A DNA stretch of 64,000 bases, taken from positions 4,216,001 to 4,280,000 of the forward strand of contig NZ_JAJJMM010000001.1 in assembly GCF_020905295.1 (NCBI RefSeq), given 5' to 3'. The notes beneath the pieces are model-generated. The model saw only the letters and a list, made by a program, of their open reading frames with translations. It searched no databases and had not been told where the DNA came from. This document shows, piece by piece, positions 18,068 to 28,459 of the stretch (the stretch's first letter is position 1; each line of letters starts with the position of its first letter). The position numbers and the translations under genes are program-made. This DNA comes from Flavobacterium piscisymbiosum (GTDB taxonomy: Bacteria > Bacteroidota > Bacteroidia > Flavobacteriales > Flavobacteriaceae).

Positions 18068-18243
18068 TTTTTAATTCACTTGAAAGCTGTCTAAAATGCT
18101 ATATTCTAGAAAGTTTTGCATAACCCCAATGGGCTGATTGGATTAGTATTTGTTTTTTTTCATTTTGTGAAATACTGGGTTTTATAGCTTATTTTTATTA
18201 ATTTCATCTTTATTTTCTGGTTATTTTGACTTGAAAACAATAA

Positions 18244-18287
18244 ATGATTTATATCATGTTTTAGGATTACGGACTATTTTATCTTTG
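18244..18287 (+). promoter_or_regulatory. narK promoter: FNR-type operator and -7 box
   Basis: ATGATTTATATCAT at 18244-18257 and an exact TAnnTTTG box (TATCTTTG) at 18280-18287. The 36.5-base spacing places the activator site near -43 relative to a start about seven bases past the box. ATG of narK at 18311. Confidence 0.72.
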
Positions 18288-18310
18288 TTTAAGAATTAAT
18301 TAAAGTAAGT

Positions 18311-19792
18311 ATGAGCAATTTATCACAATCACACAGAATATTATTTTTAAACACACTTGCTTTTGCAGTCTGTTTTGCTTGTTGGACTTTAAATGGTGTT
18401 TTAGTCACTTTTTTAGTTGACCAGGAAATATTTGATTGGAATGTAGTTCAAATCGGATGGTTATTGGGAATTCCAATACTTACAGGCTCGCTCATGCGGT
18501 TACCAATGGGTATTTTAACAGATAAATATGGAGGTTGAGTGGTGTATTCTGCTTTGCTGATTTTGGTATCTATTCCATTGTTTTTGCTTCCTTTTGCTGC
18601 CAATTTTTGGATGTTCGCACTATTGAGTTTTATGTTCGGAATGGTAGGAACAAGTTTTGCTGTTGGTGTGGCCTATACTTCACTATGGTATCCTAAAGAA
18701 TGGCAAGGACGTGCCTTAGGAATTTTCGGAATGGGTACTGCAGGAGCTTCTATTACTCCCTTTATAGCACCCAGTATGCTAAAATACTTTTCAGAGTCAG
18801 ATCCAGTAAATGGGTGGAAATATTTGCCTGTTATTTACGGTGTAGTATTGTTGACGATGGGTATTGTTTTTATTCTTTTTTCGAAAACTAAAAAAATAGA
18901 AGCAAAAGCAAAAACAGTTAAAGAACTTTTACAACCGCTTAAAGAGGTGCGTGTTTGGCGCTTTGGAACCTATTACTTTTTGCTGTTTGGTTCGTTTGTG
19001 TCATTTTCCCAATGGTTGTTGCCTAATTTTATGAATGTTTATCATACAACTTTAATTTTAGGAGGGCTGTTTACTACTTGTTTTAGTTTACCAGCTGGTA
19101 TTATTCGTGCTTTTGGAGGATTTTTATCCGATAAATTTGGAGCAAGAAAAGTGATGTATTGGGTATTGAGTACTTCGGTAGTGTTGAGTTTTTTACTTTT
19201 GTTTCCAAAAATGAATATTACTACTTCCGGTAGCGGCTTGATGGCAGCAAAAGCAGGAACGGTTACACAAGTTTCACCATCTAAAATAGTTATTGGAGAA
19301 AAAGAATATTTAGTTACTTCAAAAGATGTTAATGCAGAGCACAATCCGTTTTTTCCATCTAAAAAAACATGGCAGGAAGTTGTTGTAGCAGAAAATCAAA
19401 AAGTTCAGAAAAAAGAATTAATTGCAGACGGAATCACGCAGATTCATTTTGAAGCGAATATGTGGGTTTATCTTGTCTTGGTTATTTTAATTGGGACTTG
19501 TTGGGGAATTGGTTCGGCAGCAGTTTACAAACACATTCCTGAATATTTTCCAAATCAGGTAGGGGTTATAGGAGGAATGGTTGGAATGATTGGTGGTTTG
19601 GGAGGATTTATTGGTCCAATAGTTTTTGGATACCTGCTTGCTTTTACTGGTTTTTGGACCAGTTCATGGCTCTTTATCTTTGTCTTATCTATTATTTGTT
19701 TGATTTGGATGCACCGTGTAATTGTAAAAGTGACTAAAGAAAAACTACCTGAATTTGATCAGGATATGGATAGAAAAGATGTTTCAGAATAG
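18311..19792 (+). pseudogene. narK: Nitrate/nitrite transporter NarK interrupted by in-frame TGA
   Basis: One frame of 493 codons plus stop broken only by TGA at 18536-18538 (codon 76). Major-facilitator protein: MRLPMGILTDKYGG then the stop, then VVYSALLILV. The break falls in MFS motif A (G-X3-D-R/K-X-G-R/K-R/K) where Arg or Lys is expected, so CGA or AGA to TGA is likely. The rest looks intact, about 12 helices with a long loop after helix 6-7 (AAKAGTVTQVSPSKIVIG). NarK moves nitrate in and nitrite out. It may be a recent pseudogene, a read error, or read through. Confidence 0.8.
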
Positions 19793-19946
19793 CCAATGAA
19801 TATAAAATATTATTAATTTTTATTATAAATTAGAACGAAATTAATCAATTGATCTTGCAATCGATTAGCCTCTTGCTTTTTTTTTGTAAATTAACCTCTT
19901 TAGTAGTACAACATTTTTAAAAGCTGTTTTTATAAATAGTCAGAAA

Positions 19947-19962
19947 ATGAAACCTATTTCAT
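19947..19962. promoter_or_regulatory. Inverted repeat before the nitrate reductase operon
   Basis: ATGAAA-CCTA-TTTCAT, a perfect 6-bp inverted repeat in the gap between narK and the cytochrome b gene. It resembles the FNR-type palindrome but its core is TTTCAT instead of ATCAT, with two extra bases. It could bind a different regulator. A weak -7 candidate TAATTTG lies at 19980-19986. Confidence 0.3.
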
Positions 19963-20050
19963 GTATTTGGTTCGGATTGTAATTTGTAAATTAACAGTTA
20001 TTCTTTAATAATTAGTGTTTAAAAGTGACTTGAAGTAATGATAATTTAAA

Positions 20051-21100
20051 ATGAAAAATAGAAACTACAATATAAAGGCTTTACTAATTGCCGCTTCCAT
20101 GTCCGTGCTAATGATCATATTAGTATTTTATGGATCCAGAAAACTGCAAAATTTTGATGCGGCATTAATTACGTATTTATTTGGGACAGTATTTGCTTTT
20201 TTTGGTATTGTATACCGTTATTCTGTTTGGCTGCAAAGGCCGCCAACGTGGATTTATTTCAAAAGAGGAGTAAGTTACTTGTTTACGGGAAAAGTGTTTT
20301 CTCACTTTTGGTTTGCTTCAAAAGAAACAATTGAAAATATTGCTTTTCAGAAATTTATTTATCCCCGGGGCAAATATCGGTGGATGGCGCATTTTATGAT
20401 TGCCATAGGCTGTACTTCCGCTTTTTTAATTACGATTCCATTGACTTTTGGATGGATTCATTTTACTATGGCCCCCGATTCAATATCGGTTTACGAAGCA
20501 CATTTTTTCGGTTTCAAGGTCATGGAATTTAAATTGGGTTCCATTATGGCCTTCCTAACCTTTCATGCCCTGAACTGGTCTTCTTACTTGGTTATTTTCG
20601 GTTCGTTATACTACTTAAGAAGACGTTTGACCAATCCTGGTTTAATTGCTACTCAAACTTTTGAAGGCGATTTATTACCCCTAATTTTATTAATTGCTAT
20701 TTCCGCTACAGGATTGGGGCTAACCTATTCCTATCAGTTTATGAAAGGTTTTGCATTTGATTTCCTAGCTGTTCTGCATGCAGTAACGGTAATTATGTTT
20801 TTAATCTGGATTCCGTTTGGAAAGTTTTTTCATATCATTCAGCGTCCGGCACAAATTGGGGCACATATATATAAAAAGCAGGGGATGAAAATGGGAATGG
20901 CAGTTTGTGAGCACACCGGAGAGGAATTCGCTACCAATTTGCATATAAAAGATCTTAAAACAGTAACTAAGGAATTAGGTTTCAATTTTGACAGACCGGA
21001 TGGAACATCGCATTTAGATTTAAGCCCTGAAGGTAAAAGATCCCGTTTGGCACAAGCCCACTTAAAAGCACGACTGGAAGGCGGAAATTTATTTGGCTAA
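20051..21100 (+). CDS. NarI-like di-haem cytochrome b membrane subunit
   Basis: 349 residues, about six transmembrane segments, then a 90-residue cytoplasmic tail. Histidines well placed for two b haems are in YRWMAHFMIA, FHALNWSS, VLHAVTVI and GKFFHIIQ. It resembles NarI/HdrE-type quinol-oxidising subunits. It heads an operon with a molybdoenzyme, an Fe-S protein and a Rieske protein, so it most likely passes electrons from menaquinol into the nitrate reductase. Conserved name is not assigned; 74 bases precede the next gene. Confidence 0.72.
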   Translation: MKNRNYNIKALLIAASMSVLMIILVFYGSRKLQNFDAALITYLFGTVFAFFGIVYRYSVWLQRPPTWIYFKRGVSYLFTGKVFSHFWFASKETIENIAFQKFIYPRGKYRWMAHFMIAIGCTSAFLITIPLTFGWIHFTMAPDSISVYEAHFFGFKVMEFKLGSIMAFLTFHALNWSSYLVIFGSLYYLRRRLTNPGLIATQTFEGDLLPLILLIAISATGLGLTYSYQFMKGFAFDFLAVLHAVTVIMFLIWIPFGKFFHIIQRPAQIGAHIYKKQGMKMGMAVCEHTGEEFATNLHIKDLKTVTKELGFNFDRPDGTSHLDLSPEGKRSRLAQAHLKARLEGGNLFG

Positions 21101-21174
21101 TTTTTTTTAGTTGAATTGAAAATTAAAAACAACACTGGTGATTTTTTTATCGCATCGGTTAAAAAATATAAAAC

Positions 21175-23391
21175 ATGGCAAAATTACCTGTTTCGGAACA
21201 AAACATTATCACGCAATTTGGACCTCATAAAAACTACACACCGAAAGATGGTTATGAGGGCAGGGATGAGCCAGATGAATTGGTAAAAACACATTGTTGT
21301 TTTTGTGGAATGCAGTGTGGTATTCAATTGTCGGTTAAAGACAACAAAGTAGTAGGTTTTGAACCCTGGATGGAATTTCCGTTCAACGAAGGGCGATTGT
21401 GCCCTAAAGGGGTCCAGCGCTATTTACAGAACAATCATCCGGACCGTCTCTTGTCCCCGCTAAAAAGAGTAGAAGGGCAAGGATTTGTACCAACGTCCTG
21501 GGATGATGCGATGGGTAAAACAGTTTCTGAAATTAAAAGGATTCAGGCGCAATATGGAAACGATGCCTTCTCAGTCCTTTCGGGTGTTTCGCTAACCAAT
21601 GAAAAAAGTTATTTGATGGGTAAGTTCGCCCGTGTCGCTCTAAAAACAAAAAATTTAGATTATAATGGACGCTTGTGTATGGTAAGTGCAGGAGCAGGAA
21701 ATAAAAAAGCATTTGGTCTGGACCGGGGCTCTAATAACTATTCGGATCTGGAATATGCGGAAGTAATTATTGTGGCTGGTGCCAATGTTAGTGAAACTTT
21801 CCCAACATTAACCCACTGGATTTGGAAAGCCAGAGACCGTGGTGCAAAATTGATAGTTATTGACCCAAGAATGATTCCATTAGCCAGAACAGCCGATCTT
21901 CATTTGGATGTCCGCCCGGGAACAGATTCGGCTTTGTATGGTGCAATGCTGAAATATTTGGTGGATCATGACATGCTGGATCACGATTTTATTGCCAACC
22001 ATACCTCAGGTTTTCAGCAGACTATAGATTCCGTAAAAGATTATACCCTGGAATGGGCAGAGCAAGTTACAGGGATTAAAAAAGAAAAAATTCAACAGGC
22101 AGCCGAATTATGGGGCAGAGCCAAAACAAGCTTTTTACTTCATGCCCGTGGTATTGAGCATCATTCTAAAGGCGTAGATAATGTGTTGGGATGCATTAAT
22201 TTGGTACTCGCAACAGGAAGAATTGGTAAGCCATATTGCGGTTATGCCACTATTACCGGACAGGGAAATGGGCAAGGCGGTAGAGAGCACGGTCATAAAT
22301 GCGATCAGCTGCCAGGAAATAGGGATATTGAAAATCCGGAACATCGTAAATATATTTCAGAAGTTTGGGGTATTAATGAGAAAGATATGCCCGGAAAAGG
22401 GTTGTCGGCTTATGAAATAATCGAAGCCATTCATCGTGGGGAGATTAAAGGGCTATTATCGATTTGTTTTAATCCGCTAGTTTCCCTGCCTAACAGCAAT
22501 TATGTTCGGGAGGCTTTAGAAAAGTTAGAATTTTATGTTTGTATTGACTTTTTCTTAAACGAAACGGCCCGTCATGCCGATATTGTTTTGGCAGGATCAT
22601 TACAGGAGGAAGAAGAAGGTACAACCACTTCAGCCGAAGGGCGTGTTATCCGAATCCGTCAGGCAGTTACTCCTCCGGGAGATGCCAGAACCGATACTTC
22701 GATTATTTTGGAATTAGCCAAACGCTTAGGGGTGGAGGATAAATTTACGTATGATAGCAGCGAAGCCGTTTTTAACGAATTGCGGGTAGCCTCAAAAGGA
22801 GGAACTGCTGATTATTATGGAATTACCTACCAAAGAATTGAAGACGAAATGGGTGTTTTTTGGCCTTGTCCTGAAATAGGACATCCGGGAACACCGCGTT
22901 TATGGGAAGATAAAAAATTTAAAACCTCAGATGAAAGGGCTCATTTTAATCCGGCACCGTACAAAGTTCCAGGTGAGGTGCCAGATGCCGATTATCCAAT
23001 AATTTTGACGACAGGACGTGTGGTTTCTCAATATTTGAGTGGTACACAAACACGAAGAATTGGAAAATTGGTTGATCAGTATCCGGAGCCTTTATTGGAA
23101 ATTCATCCAAATTTAGCCCAACAATACGGCATCAAACAAAGGGAATTAATAAAAGTTACTACCCGGCGTGGTGAAGGCATTTTTCCTGCAAACATTGTAG
23201 AAACGATTCGCGAAGACACGGTTTTTATACCGTACCACTGGTCTGGAAAAAAATCAGCAAACCAATTAACTCCCGGAACATTAGATCCTATTTCTAAAAT
23301 TCCGGAATTCAAAGTTTGTGCCTGTCATCTGGAACCTTTGCGTGAAATAGCACCACCTTCGAGCGAATCTATGGCTTACGCTAGTGTTTAA
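21175..23391 (+). CDS. Molybdopterin nitrate reductase, NarB/NapA-type catalytic subunit
   Basis: 738 residues. [4Fe-4S] ligands C41-X2-C44-X3-C48-X27-C76 at the N-terminus, then molybdopterin domains; Mo-coordinating cysteine C168 in [12 protein letters not shown], the NarB/NapA pattern; C-terminal dinucleotide-binding domain ([26 protein letters not shown]). There is no Tat or Sec signal, so it is cytoplasmic like NarB/NasA. The partners (Fe-S protein, cytochrome b, Rieske) make it look respiratory and not assimilatory. Another oxyanion substrate cannot be excluded, but narK upstream and denitrification around argue for nitrate. Confidence 0.85.
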   Translation: MAKLPVSEQNIITQFGPHKNYTPKDGYEGRDEPDELVKTHCCFCGMQCGIQLSVKDNKVVGFEPWMEFPFNEGRLCPKGVQRYLQNNHPDRLLSPLKRVEGQGFVPTSWDDAMGKTVSEIKRIQAQYGNDAFSVLSGVSLTNEKSYLMGKFARVALKTKNLDYNGRLCMVSAGAGNKKAFGLDRGSNNYSDLEYAEVIIVAGANVSETFPTLTHWIWKARDRGAKLIVIDPRMIPLARTADLHLDVRPGTDSALYGAMLKYLVDHDMLDHDFIANHTSGFQQTIDSVKDYTLEWAEQVTGIKKEKIQQAAELWGRAKTSFLLHARGIEHHSKGVDNVLGCINLVLATGRIGKPYCGYATITGQGNGQGGREHGHKCDQLPGNRDIENPEHRKYISEVWGINEKDMPGKGLSAYEIIEAIHRGEIKGLLSICFNPLVSLPNSNYVREALEKLEFYVCIDFFLNETARHADIVLAGSLQEEEEGTTTSAEGRVIRIRQAVTPPGDARTDTSIILELAKRLGVEDKFTYDSSEAVFNELRVASKGGTADYYGITYQRIEDEMGVFWPCPEIGHPGTPRLWEDKKFKTSDERAHFNPAPYKVPGEVPDADYPIILTTGRVVSQYLSGTQTRRIGKLVDQYPEPLLEIHPNLAQQYGIKQRELIKVTTRRGEGIFPANIVETIREDTVFIPYHWSGKKSANQLTPGTLDPISKIPEFKVCACHLEPLREIAPPSSESMAYASV

Positions 23392-23408
23392 CAACTAAAA
23401 AACAAAAA

Positions 23409-23978
23409 ATGAATTATACCAATTTTAATAAAAATGAAGAGTTTTTTGTAGATATGCAACGTTGCATTGGCTGTAAAGCCTGCGAAATGGCTTGTGCTGA
23501 ATGCGAAACCAATGGTCAGGAATCTTTAATTCACGTAAATTATGTCGATAGGGCATCAACTGTGCAAACTACTGTACAGGTGTGTATGCATTGTGACGAT
23601 CCTGTTTGTGCAAATGTATGTCCTGCTGATGCTATTTCAAAAGACGAATTCGGAATTGTTCATACTGCCAATACGGAAAGATGTATTGGTTGTTCGAATT
23701 GTGTGATGGCCTGTCCATTTGGCGTGCCTAAAAAAGAAGAGTCCTACGATTTGATGATGAAATGTACGATGTGCTACGACAGAACAAGCGTGGGCAAAAA
23801 ACCTATGTGTGCTACGGTTTGTCCAAGTGGGGCTTTGTTTTACGGCACCAGAGAGGAAATACAGGAAATGCGTCCAAATAGTTCGCCAGTAAATACTTTC
23901 CTTTTTGGAGAAGAGGTAGTGAATACAAAAGTTAATATTATGATGCCAAAAGGCAGTAATCAATTAATAATTTATTAG
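23409..23978 (+). CDS. 4x[4Fe-4S] ferredoxin-type electron transfer subunit
   Basis: 189 residues with four cysteine groups: C19/22/25/29, C59/62/67/71, C92/95/98/102 and C119/122/134/138 (for example [13 protein letters not shown] and [16 protein letters not shown]). This is the NarH/DmsB/NrfC type wiring protein that links a membrane haem to a molybdenum subunit. It has no signal, matching a cytoplasmic catalytic subunit. It is 18 bases behind the molybdoenzyme gene and five bases before the Rieske gene. Confidence 0.9.
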   Translation: MNYTNFNKNEEFFVDMQRCIGCKACEMACAECETNGQESLIHVNYVDRASTVQTTVQVCMHCDDPVCANVCPADAISKDEFGIVHTANTERCIGCSNCVMACPFGVPKKEESYDLMMKCTMCYDRTSVGKKPMCATVCPSGALFYGTREEIQEMRPNSSPVNTFLFGEEVVNTKVNIMMPKGSNQLIIY

Positions 23979-23983
23979 AATTC

Positions 23984-24502
23984 ATGTCTAAAGAAGATAA
24001 TTTAAATAAAAACTGGAAAAAAGATTTTCCAATCGAAAAACAACAGGCAACCAATGTGAGCCGTCGCGATTTTGCTAAATTCCTTACACTAGTATCAGGC
24101 GGGTTAATGGTTGGGAGTGGTCTGGTGGCAGCCAAAGCGCACCTATTTCCAAAAGATGAGCTGGATGGAGAGCACTTTGTATGTAAAAAAGAAGAGGTGC
24201 CTGTAGGGGGTACACGTGCTTTTGTTATCGAAGGAAGTACAATCCCTTATATATTGATTCATCTGGAGACGGGAGAATTCAAAGCGTATGAACAAAAATG
24301 CACCCATCTTTCCTGCTCTGTTTTTTATAAGCCTGGCACGGGAGTTATTCATTGTCCTTGTCACGAAGGTTCTTTTGACGCTCAAACCGGAGATGTTATC
24401 GCTGGCCCCCCGCCCAGAGCTTTGCCTAAATTGGAAGTGCTTTTTAAAGAGAATGCCATTTATGTAAGAGCATCAGAGAATCTGGAAGAGAAACCAGGAT
24501 AA
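23984..24502 (+). CDS. Rieske [2Fe-2S] protein with Tat-type anchor
   Basis: 172 residues. A twin-arginine motif SRRDFAKF at 26-33 with a hydrophobic stretch (LTLVSGGLMVGSGLVA) suggests Tat export and an N-terminal anchor. Rieske ligands C106, H108 (CTHLSC) and C124, H127 (CPCHEGSF), with C111/C126 for the disulphide. Similar to the Rieske subunit of cytochrome bc1/b6f complexes, but there is no cytochrome c1 here and the b subunit is NarI-like. It likely takes part in quinol oxidation on the periplasmic side of this nitrate reductase. Confidence 0.88.
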   Translation: MSKEDNLNKNWKKDFPIEKQQATNVSRRDFAKFLTLVSGGLMVGSGLVAAKAHLFPKDELDGEHFVCKKEEVPVGGTRAFVIEGSTIPYILIHLETGEFKAYEQKCTHLSCSVFYKPGTGVIHCPCHEGSFDAQTGDVIAGPPPRALPKLEVLFKENAIYVRASENLEEKPG

Positions 24503-24521
24503 ATCCCTAAAATAAAAAACC

Positions 24522-24776
24522 ATGAGTACTTTTAGAACTAGTCAGAATCAAGCCAATCCAAATAAATTAAACGCGATACTTTCTACTATTATTTTTATAT
24601 TAATACTAAATGTGACTATTCAAATTTGGTTATTATATGCCGCCTTGAACAATGCTTTGGATAATAATAAAGAAATCCTTATTCCTGCATTTATAGCTTC
24701 ATTGATATTATTTCTGATAGGAATCGGTTTGCTTTATTACTTACCAATTGGAAATTTGAAGAATAAACGGTTATAA
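24522..24776 (+). CDS. Small two-helix membrane protein of nitrate reductase operon
   Basis: 84 residues; hydrophilic N-terminus then two transmembrane helices (ILSTIIFILILNVTIQIWLL and ALIASL-like ALFLIGIGLLYYLP). Nineteen bases behind the Rieske gene, last of the operon. Similar small proteins (DUF6755-like) accompany Rieske/cytochrome b operons, but I am not certain of the family. A small accessory or assembly subunit of the membrane complex is a guess from position. Confidence 0.65.
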   Translation: MSTFRTSQNQANPNKLNAILSTIIFILILNVTIQIWLLYAALNNALDNNKEILIPAFIASLILFLIGIGLLYYLPIGNLKNKRL

Positions 24777-24827
24777 ATTTATTTTAGAGTTTCAAATTAA
24801 TATTTTCTTTAGATGTGAAGCAAAGTG

Positions 24828-25387
24828 ATGTTGCTTATTATAAAAAATATGGTTTGTGACCGCTGTATTATGGTGGTGCAGAATGAATTGGGAAAGTTAG
24901 GCTTAAACCTAAAGAGCATAAAGCTGGGGGAGATTACACTTAGCAGCGAACCTACGACTCAAGAATTATTTAAATTGGAAAAAACGCTGCTTACATTAGG
25001 ATTTGAAATCATTGACGATAAGAGAAACAGAACTGTAGAAAGAATAAAAATATAATTATTGATTTAGTACATCATCAAAAAAATGGTGTAAAAACCAATC
25101 TTTCCGATGTATTAAGCGACAAACTTCAACATGATTACAATTATTTGTCCAACCTGTTTTCCGAAGCGCAAGACACCACCATTGAAAAGTACTTCATCGC
25201 CCAAAAAATAGAAAAGATAAAAGAACTATTGGTTTATGACGAATTGTCCCTCAGTGAAATTGCATTTCACCTTAATTACTCCAGTGTTGCTTATCTAAGC
25301 AACCAGTTCAAAAAGGTAACCGGGCTTACTCCGAGCTATTTCAAGCAAAGACGGGAGGATAAAAGAAAACCATCGGATAAGGTCTAA
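24828..25387 (+). pseudogene. Copper-responsive HMA/AraC-type regulator with a single-base frameshift
   Basis: Reads as an HMA-like metal-binding N-terminus (MLLIIKNMVCDRCIMVV) followed by an AraC helix-turn-helix (YFIAQKIEKIKELLVY, LSLSEIAFHLNYSSVAYL, FKKVTGLTPSYFKQRRE). The first part stops at TAA near 25053; the second is in the +1 frame. Adding one A to the A5 run near 25046-25050 restores 186 codons with continuous sense (VERIKNIIIDLVHHQ). The product normally precedes copper ATPases in Bacteroidota. An ATG at 24828 is preferred to GTG at 24825. Homopolymer location makes sequencing error a real option. Confidence 0.75.
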
Positions 25388-25474
25388 GTAAATCTTACAA
25401 ATCCATTTCATAATTCCACAACGCTTCCCACCCATATTATCCCAATTTTGTATTGTTAATTAAAGCAAAAAAAA

Positions 25475-27892
25475 ATGGCAACAGATAAAAATAAGCAAGT
25501 CATTTATCTTCCCTTGGAAGATGTAGAAAGCGAACATTGTGCACTCATCGTTGAAAAGGGACTGGCAAGATTGAAAAGCATAGAAACACACCAGGTAGAG
25601 CTGAACAACCGCAGGGCTGTTATCACGGTTGACAACACACAAGCGGTAGCGGAAGCGATCAAAGCAATCAAGGACTTGGGGTATGGCGTTTCGACCGTAA
25701 AAAACACGTTTCCAGTATTGGGCATGACGTGCGCCTCTTGCGCGGGCAGTGCTGAGAGCATTGTTACATACGAGCCAGGAGTGGTAAGCGCTGCTGTAAA
25801 TTTTGCAACGGGTAATCTTACCGTTGAATACCTGCCCAATATGACCGATGCGGCCAAACTGCAAAAAGCGGTACAATCTATCGGTTACGATTTATTGATT
25901 GAGGATGAAACCAAACAACAGGAAACTTTAGAAGTAATCCATGCTCAAAAATTCCAGAATCTAAAAATCAAAACCATTTGGGCAATTATCTTGTCTTTTC
26001 CTGTGGTTGTTATTGGGATGTTCTTTATGAATATGCCCTACGCAGACCCTATAATGTGGCTGTTTTCTACACCTGTTGTCTTATGGTTAGGCAAAGATTT
26101 TTTCATCAATGCATGGAAACAAGCTATACACCGTTCAGCCAATATGGATACACTGGTGGCACTCAGTACAGGCATTGCATATCTGTTCAGTGTATTCAAT
26201 ATGTTGCTGCCTGAATTTTGGCACAGGCGCGGATTACACGCCCATGTTTATTTTGAAGCGGCGTCTGTTATTATTGCATTCATTCTGCTGGGAAAATTAC
26301 TGGAAGAAAAAGCCAAAGGGAATACCTCTTCAGCAATTAAAAAGCTGATGGGCCTACAGTCCAAAACCGTCATCGTGATACTACCGGACGGAACCCAAAA
26401 ACAGACTGCTATTGAAGAGGTAGCTACAGGTGACGTTATTCTTGTAAAGCCGGGCGAAAAAATTGCAGTGGATGGTATAGTAACCTCAGGGAGTTCCTAT
26501 GTTGATGAGAGTATGCTTAGCGGCGAGCCGATACCAGTACTAAAAAAAGGAAGTGAAAAAGTATTTGCAGGAACGATTAACCAAAAAGGGAGCTTTCAAT
26601 TTAAGGCCGTTAAAGTAGGAAAAGAAACGATGCTTGCCCAAATTATCAAAACCGTACAGGATGCGCAGGGAAGCAAAGCACCTGTACAGAAATTGGTAGA
26701 TAAGATTGCCGGTATATTTGTTCCTGTTGTGATAGGAATTGCCATCCTGACATTTATGTTGTGGTTTGTTTTGGATGGCGATAACGGAGTGGTACATGGA
26801 TTGCTCGCAGCCGTTACGGTATTGGTTATCGCCTGTCCCTGTGCCTTGGGTTTAGCAACACCAACCGCTATTATGGTAGGTGTTGGTAAAGGTGCTGAGA
26901 ATGGCATCCTGATTAAAGATGCTGAAAGCCTTGAACTGGCAAAGAAAGTTGACGCTATTGTTTTAGACAAAACCGGAACCATTACTGAGGGGCGGCCAGA
27001 GGTTACGGGTTTCAAATGGCTGAACAATGATGATGCAGCCAGCAATGTTTTATTGAGCATTGAAAAACAATCGGAGCACCCATTGGCAGAAGCCGTAGTG
27101 AAACATTTTGACGGCATACCGACACCCGCATTGTCCGGTTTTGAAAGTATAACCGGTAAAGGTGCAAAAGCCGGCCATGACAATGACACCTATTATGTGG
27201 GCAATAAAAAGTTATTGGCAGAAAACAATATCATTATTGATGACCAATTACAAATCCAGGCCGAACAATGGGGCAGCCAGTCCAAAACTGTTATTTGGTT
27301 TTTAAACAGCAGACAAGCTCTTGCTGTAATTGCAATATCTGACAATATAAAAGAAAAATCAGCACAGGCTATCCAGGAAATGCAGGCTATGGGCATTGAC
27401 CTTTATATGCTTACCGGAGATAATGAAGCCACTGCGAAAGCCATTGCTGAGCAAACAGGTATCAGACATTATAAGGCAGAGGTGCTGCCCCAGCATAAAG
27501 CCGCTTTTATAAAAGAACTCCAGCAACAAGGAAAAATCGTTGCAATGGTGGGCGATGGAATCAATGACAGTACCGCCCTTGCAACTGCCGATGTTAGTAT
27601 AGCAATGGGTAAAGGAAGTGATATTGCAATGGATGTAGCCAAGATGACCATTATATCATCGGATCTTACCAAAATTCCACAGGCAATAAGATTATCCAAA
27701 CAGACAGTAGCTACCATAAAACAAAATCTGTTTTGGGCATTTGTCTATAATCTGATTGGTATTCCCATTGCAGCGGGCATTCTCTATCCGATAAACGGCT
27801 TTTTGCTTAACCCTATGATTGCAGGCGCTGCAATGGCATTCAGCAGTATAAGTGTGGTAAGTAACAGCTTGCGTTTAAAATGGAAAAAGTAA
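25475..27892 (+). CDS. copA: Copper-exporting P1B-type ATPase
   Basis: 805 residues. First N-terminal domain is a degenerate HMA without CxxC (residues 8-75); second HMA has MTCASC at 84-89. Then eight transmembrane segments, A-domain SGEP at 349-352, metal-channel CPC at 454-456, phosphorylation D498 in DKTGT, SEHPLAE in the N-domain, and GDGIND. Exports Cu+ from the cytoplasm. It follows the (frameshifted) HMA/AraC regulator gene by 87 bases. Copper handling is linked to the copper enzymes NirK and NosZ. Confidence 0.93.
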   Translation: MATDKNKQVIYLPLEDVESEHCALIVEKGLARLKSIETHQVELNNRRAVITVDNTQAVAEAIKAIKDLGYGVSTVKNTFPVLGMTCASCAGSAESIVTYEPGVVSAAVNFATGNLTVEYLPNMTDAAKLQKAVQSIGYDLLIEDETKQQETLEVIHAQKFQNLKIKTIWAIILSFPVVVIGMFFMNMPYADPIMWLFSTPVVLWLGKDFFINAWKQAIHRSANMDTLVALSTGIAYLFSVFNMLLPEFWHRRGLHAHVYFEAASVIIAFILLGKLLEEKAKGNTSSAIKKLMGLQSKTVIVILPDGTQKQTAIEEVATGDVILVKPGEKIAVDGIVTSGSSYVDESMLSGEPIPVLKKGSEKVFAGTINQKGSFQFKAVKVGKETMLAQIIKTVQDAQGSKAPVQKLVDKIAGIFVPVVIGIAILTFMLWFVLDGDNGVVHGLLAAVTVLVIACPCALGLATPTAIMVGVGKGAENGILIKDAESLELAKKVDAIVLDKTGTITEGRPEVTGFKWLNNDDAASNVLLSIEKQSEHPLAEAVVKHFDGIPTPALSGFESITGKGAKAGHDNDTYYVGNKKLLAENNIIIDDQLQIQAEQWGSQSKTVIWFLNSRQALAVIAISDNIKEKSAQAIQEMQAMGIDLYMLTGDNEATAKAIAEQTGIRHYKAEVLPQHKAAFIKELQQQGKIVAMVGDGINDSTALATADVSIAMGKGSDIAMDVAKMTIISSDLTKIPQAIRLSKQTVATIKQNLFWAFVYNLIGIPIAAGILYPINGFLLNPMIAGAAMAFSSISVVSNSLRLKWKK

Positions 27893-28082
27893 AACAGTAA
27901 ATCTCACAAATCAATAAATAAAACAATACATGGGGCATCATACCGAAATTTGTATTTATAAATAACTTTCTAAAAAAGTAAAAAATGGAGAATAATAATC
28001 TTCAATTAAACAAATATCAATTGGCTGCTGAGTAGCCCGGATCTTTAAACTAATAAAAATAAAGTGAGATTATAAAAAAAAT

Positions 28083-28110
28083 TGGCGTCAATTGTCTTCA
28101 ATTGACGCCA
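28083..28110 (-). terminator. Perfect 12-bp hairpin, minus-strand terminator (repeat copy A)
   Basis: TGGCGTCAATTG-TCTT-CAATTGACGCCA, followed on the minus strand by eight T residues. It lies behind the gene remnant at 28153-28365. A sister hairpin is at 30828-30857. The rest of the gap 27893-28152 has only a 16-codon frame starting ATGGAGAATAATAATC at 27985 with nothing recognisable. Confidence 0.75.
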
Positions 28111-28152
28111 TTTGGCTTGTTGTGACCCGGACTGGACAAATTTCTAGAAATT

Positions 28153-28365
28153 TTATGGAGGATTTGAAGAGATGGGCTTACTGAAGTAGAGGCTGTCTTT
28201 CATTGGCTTTATGAATTTGGTTTGGATGTCCTGTTGGGGATTGACGAGATTTTTTAAAAACTGAATTTTGTCATTTATCTGGGTTGTTGGGAATGCTTCA
28301 AGGAATAAGCTCACCATCATTATTTGAATGTCGTTCTTGCCACTAAAGTTGTCGGCTATTCCATT
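28153..28365 (-). pseudogene. C-terminal gene remnant A (direct-repeat partner)
   Basis: Minus-strand frame of about 70 codons ending TAA at 28153, bounded upstream by a stop: NGIADNFSGKNDIQIMMV, then FLEAFPTTQ, KIQFLKNLVNP, QQDIQTKFIKPMKDS. A related remnant at 30876-30960 shares IQFLK.L..QQDIQTK..KP. Neither has a start or full domain. I do not recognise the family. The two copies in the same orientation flank the SDR/SnoaL/AraC block. Confidence 0.4.
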
Positions 28366-28459
28366 TTACCAGTTTTGGCTACTTAAATTATGGTTTTGGC
28401 TAAATTTTCTTTCCTGTATCTGAGCAAATTTGCAACATAATAATACTAAAATAATCATT

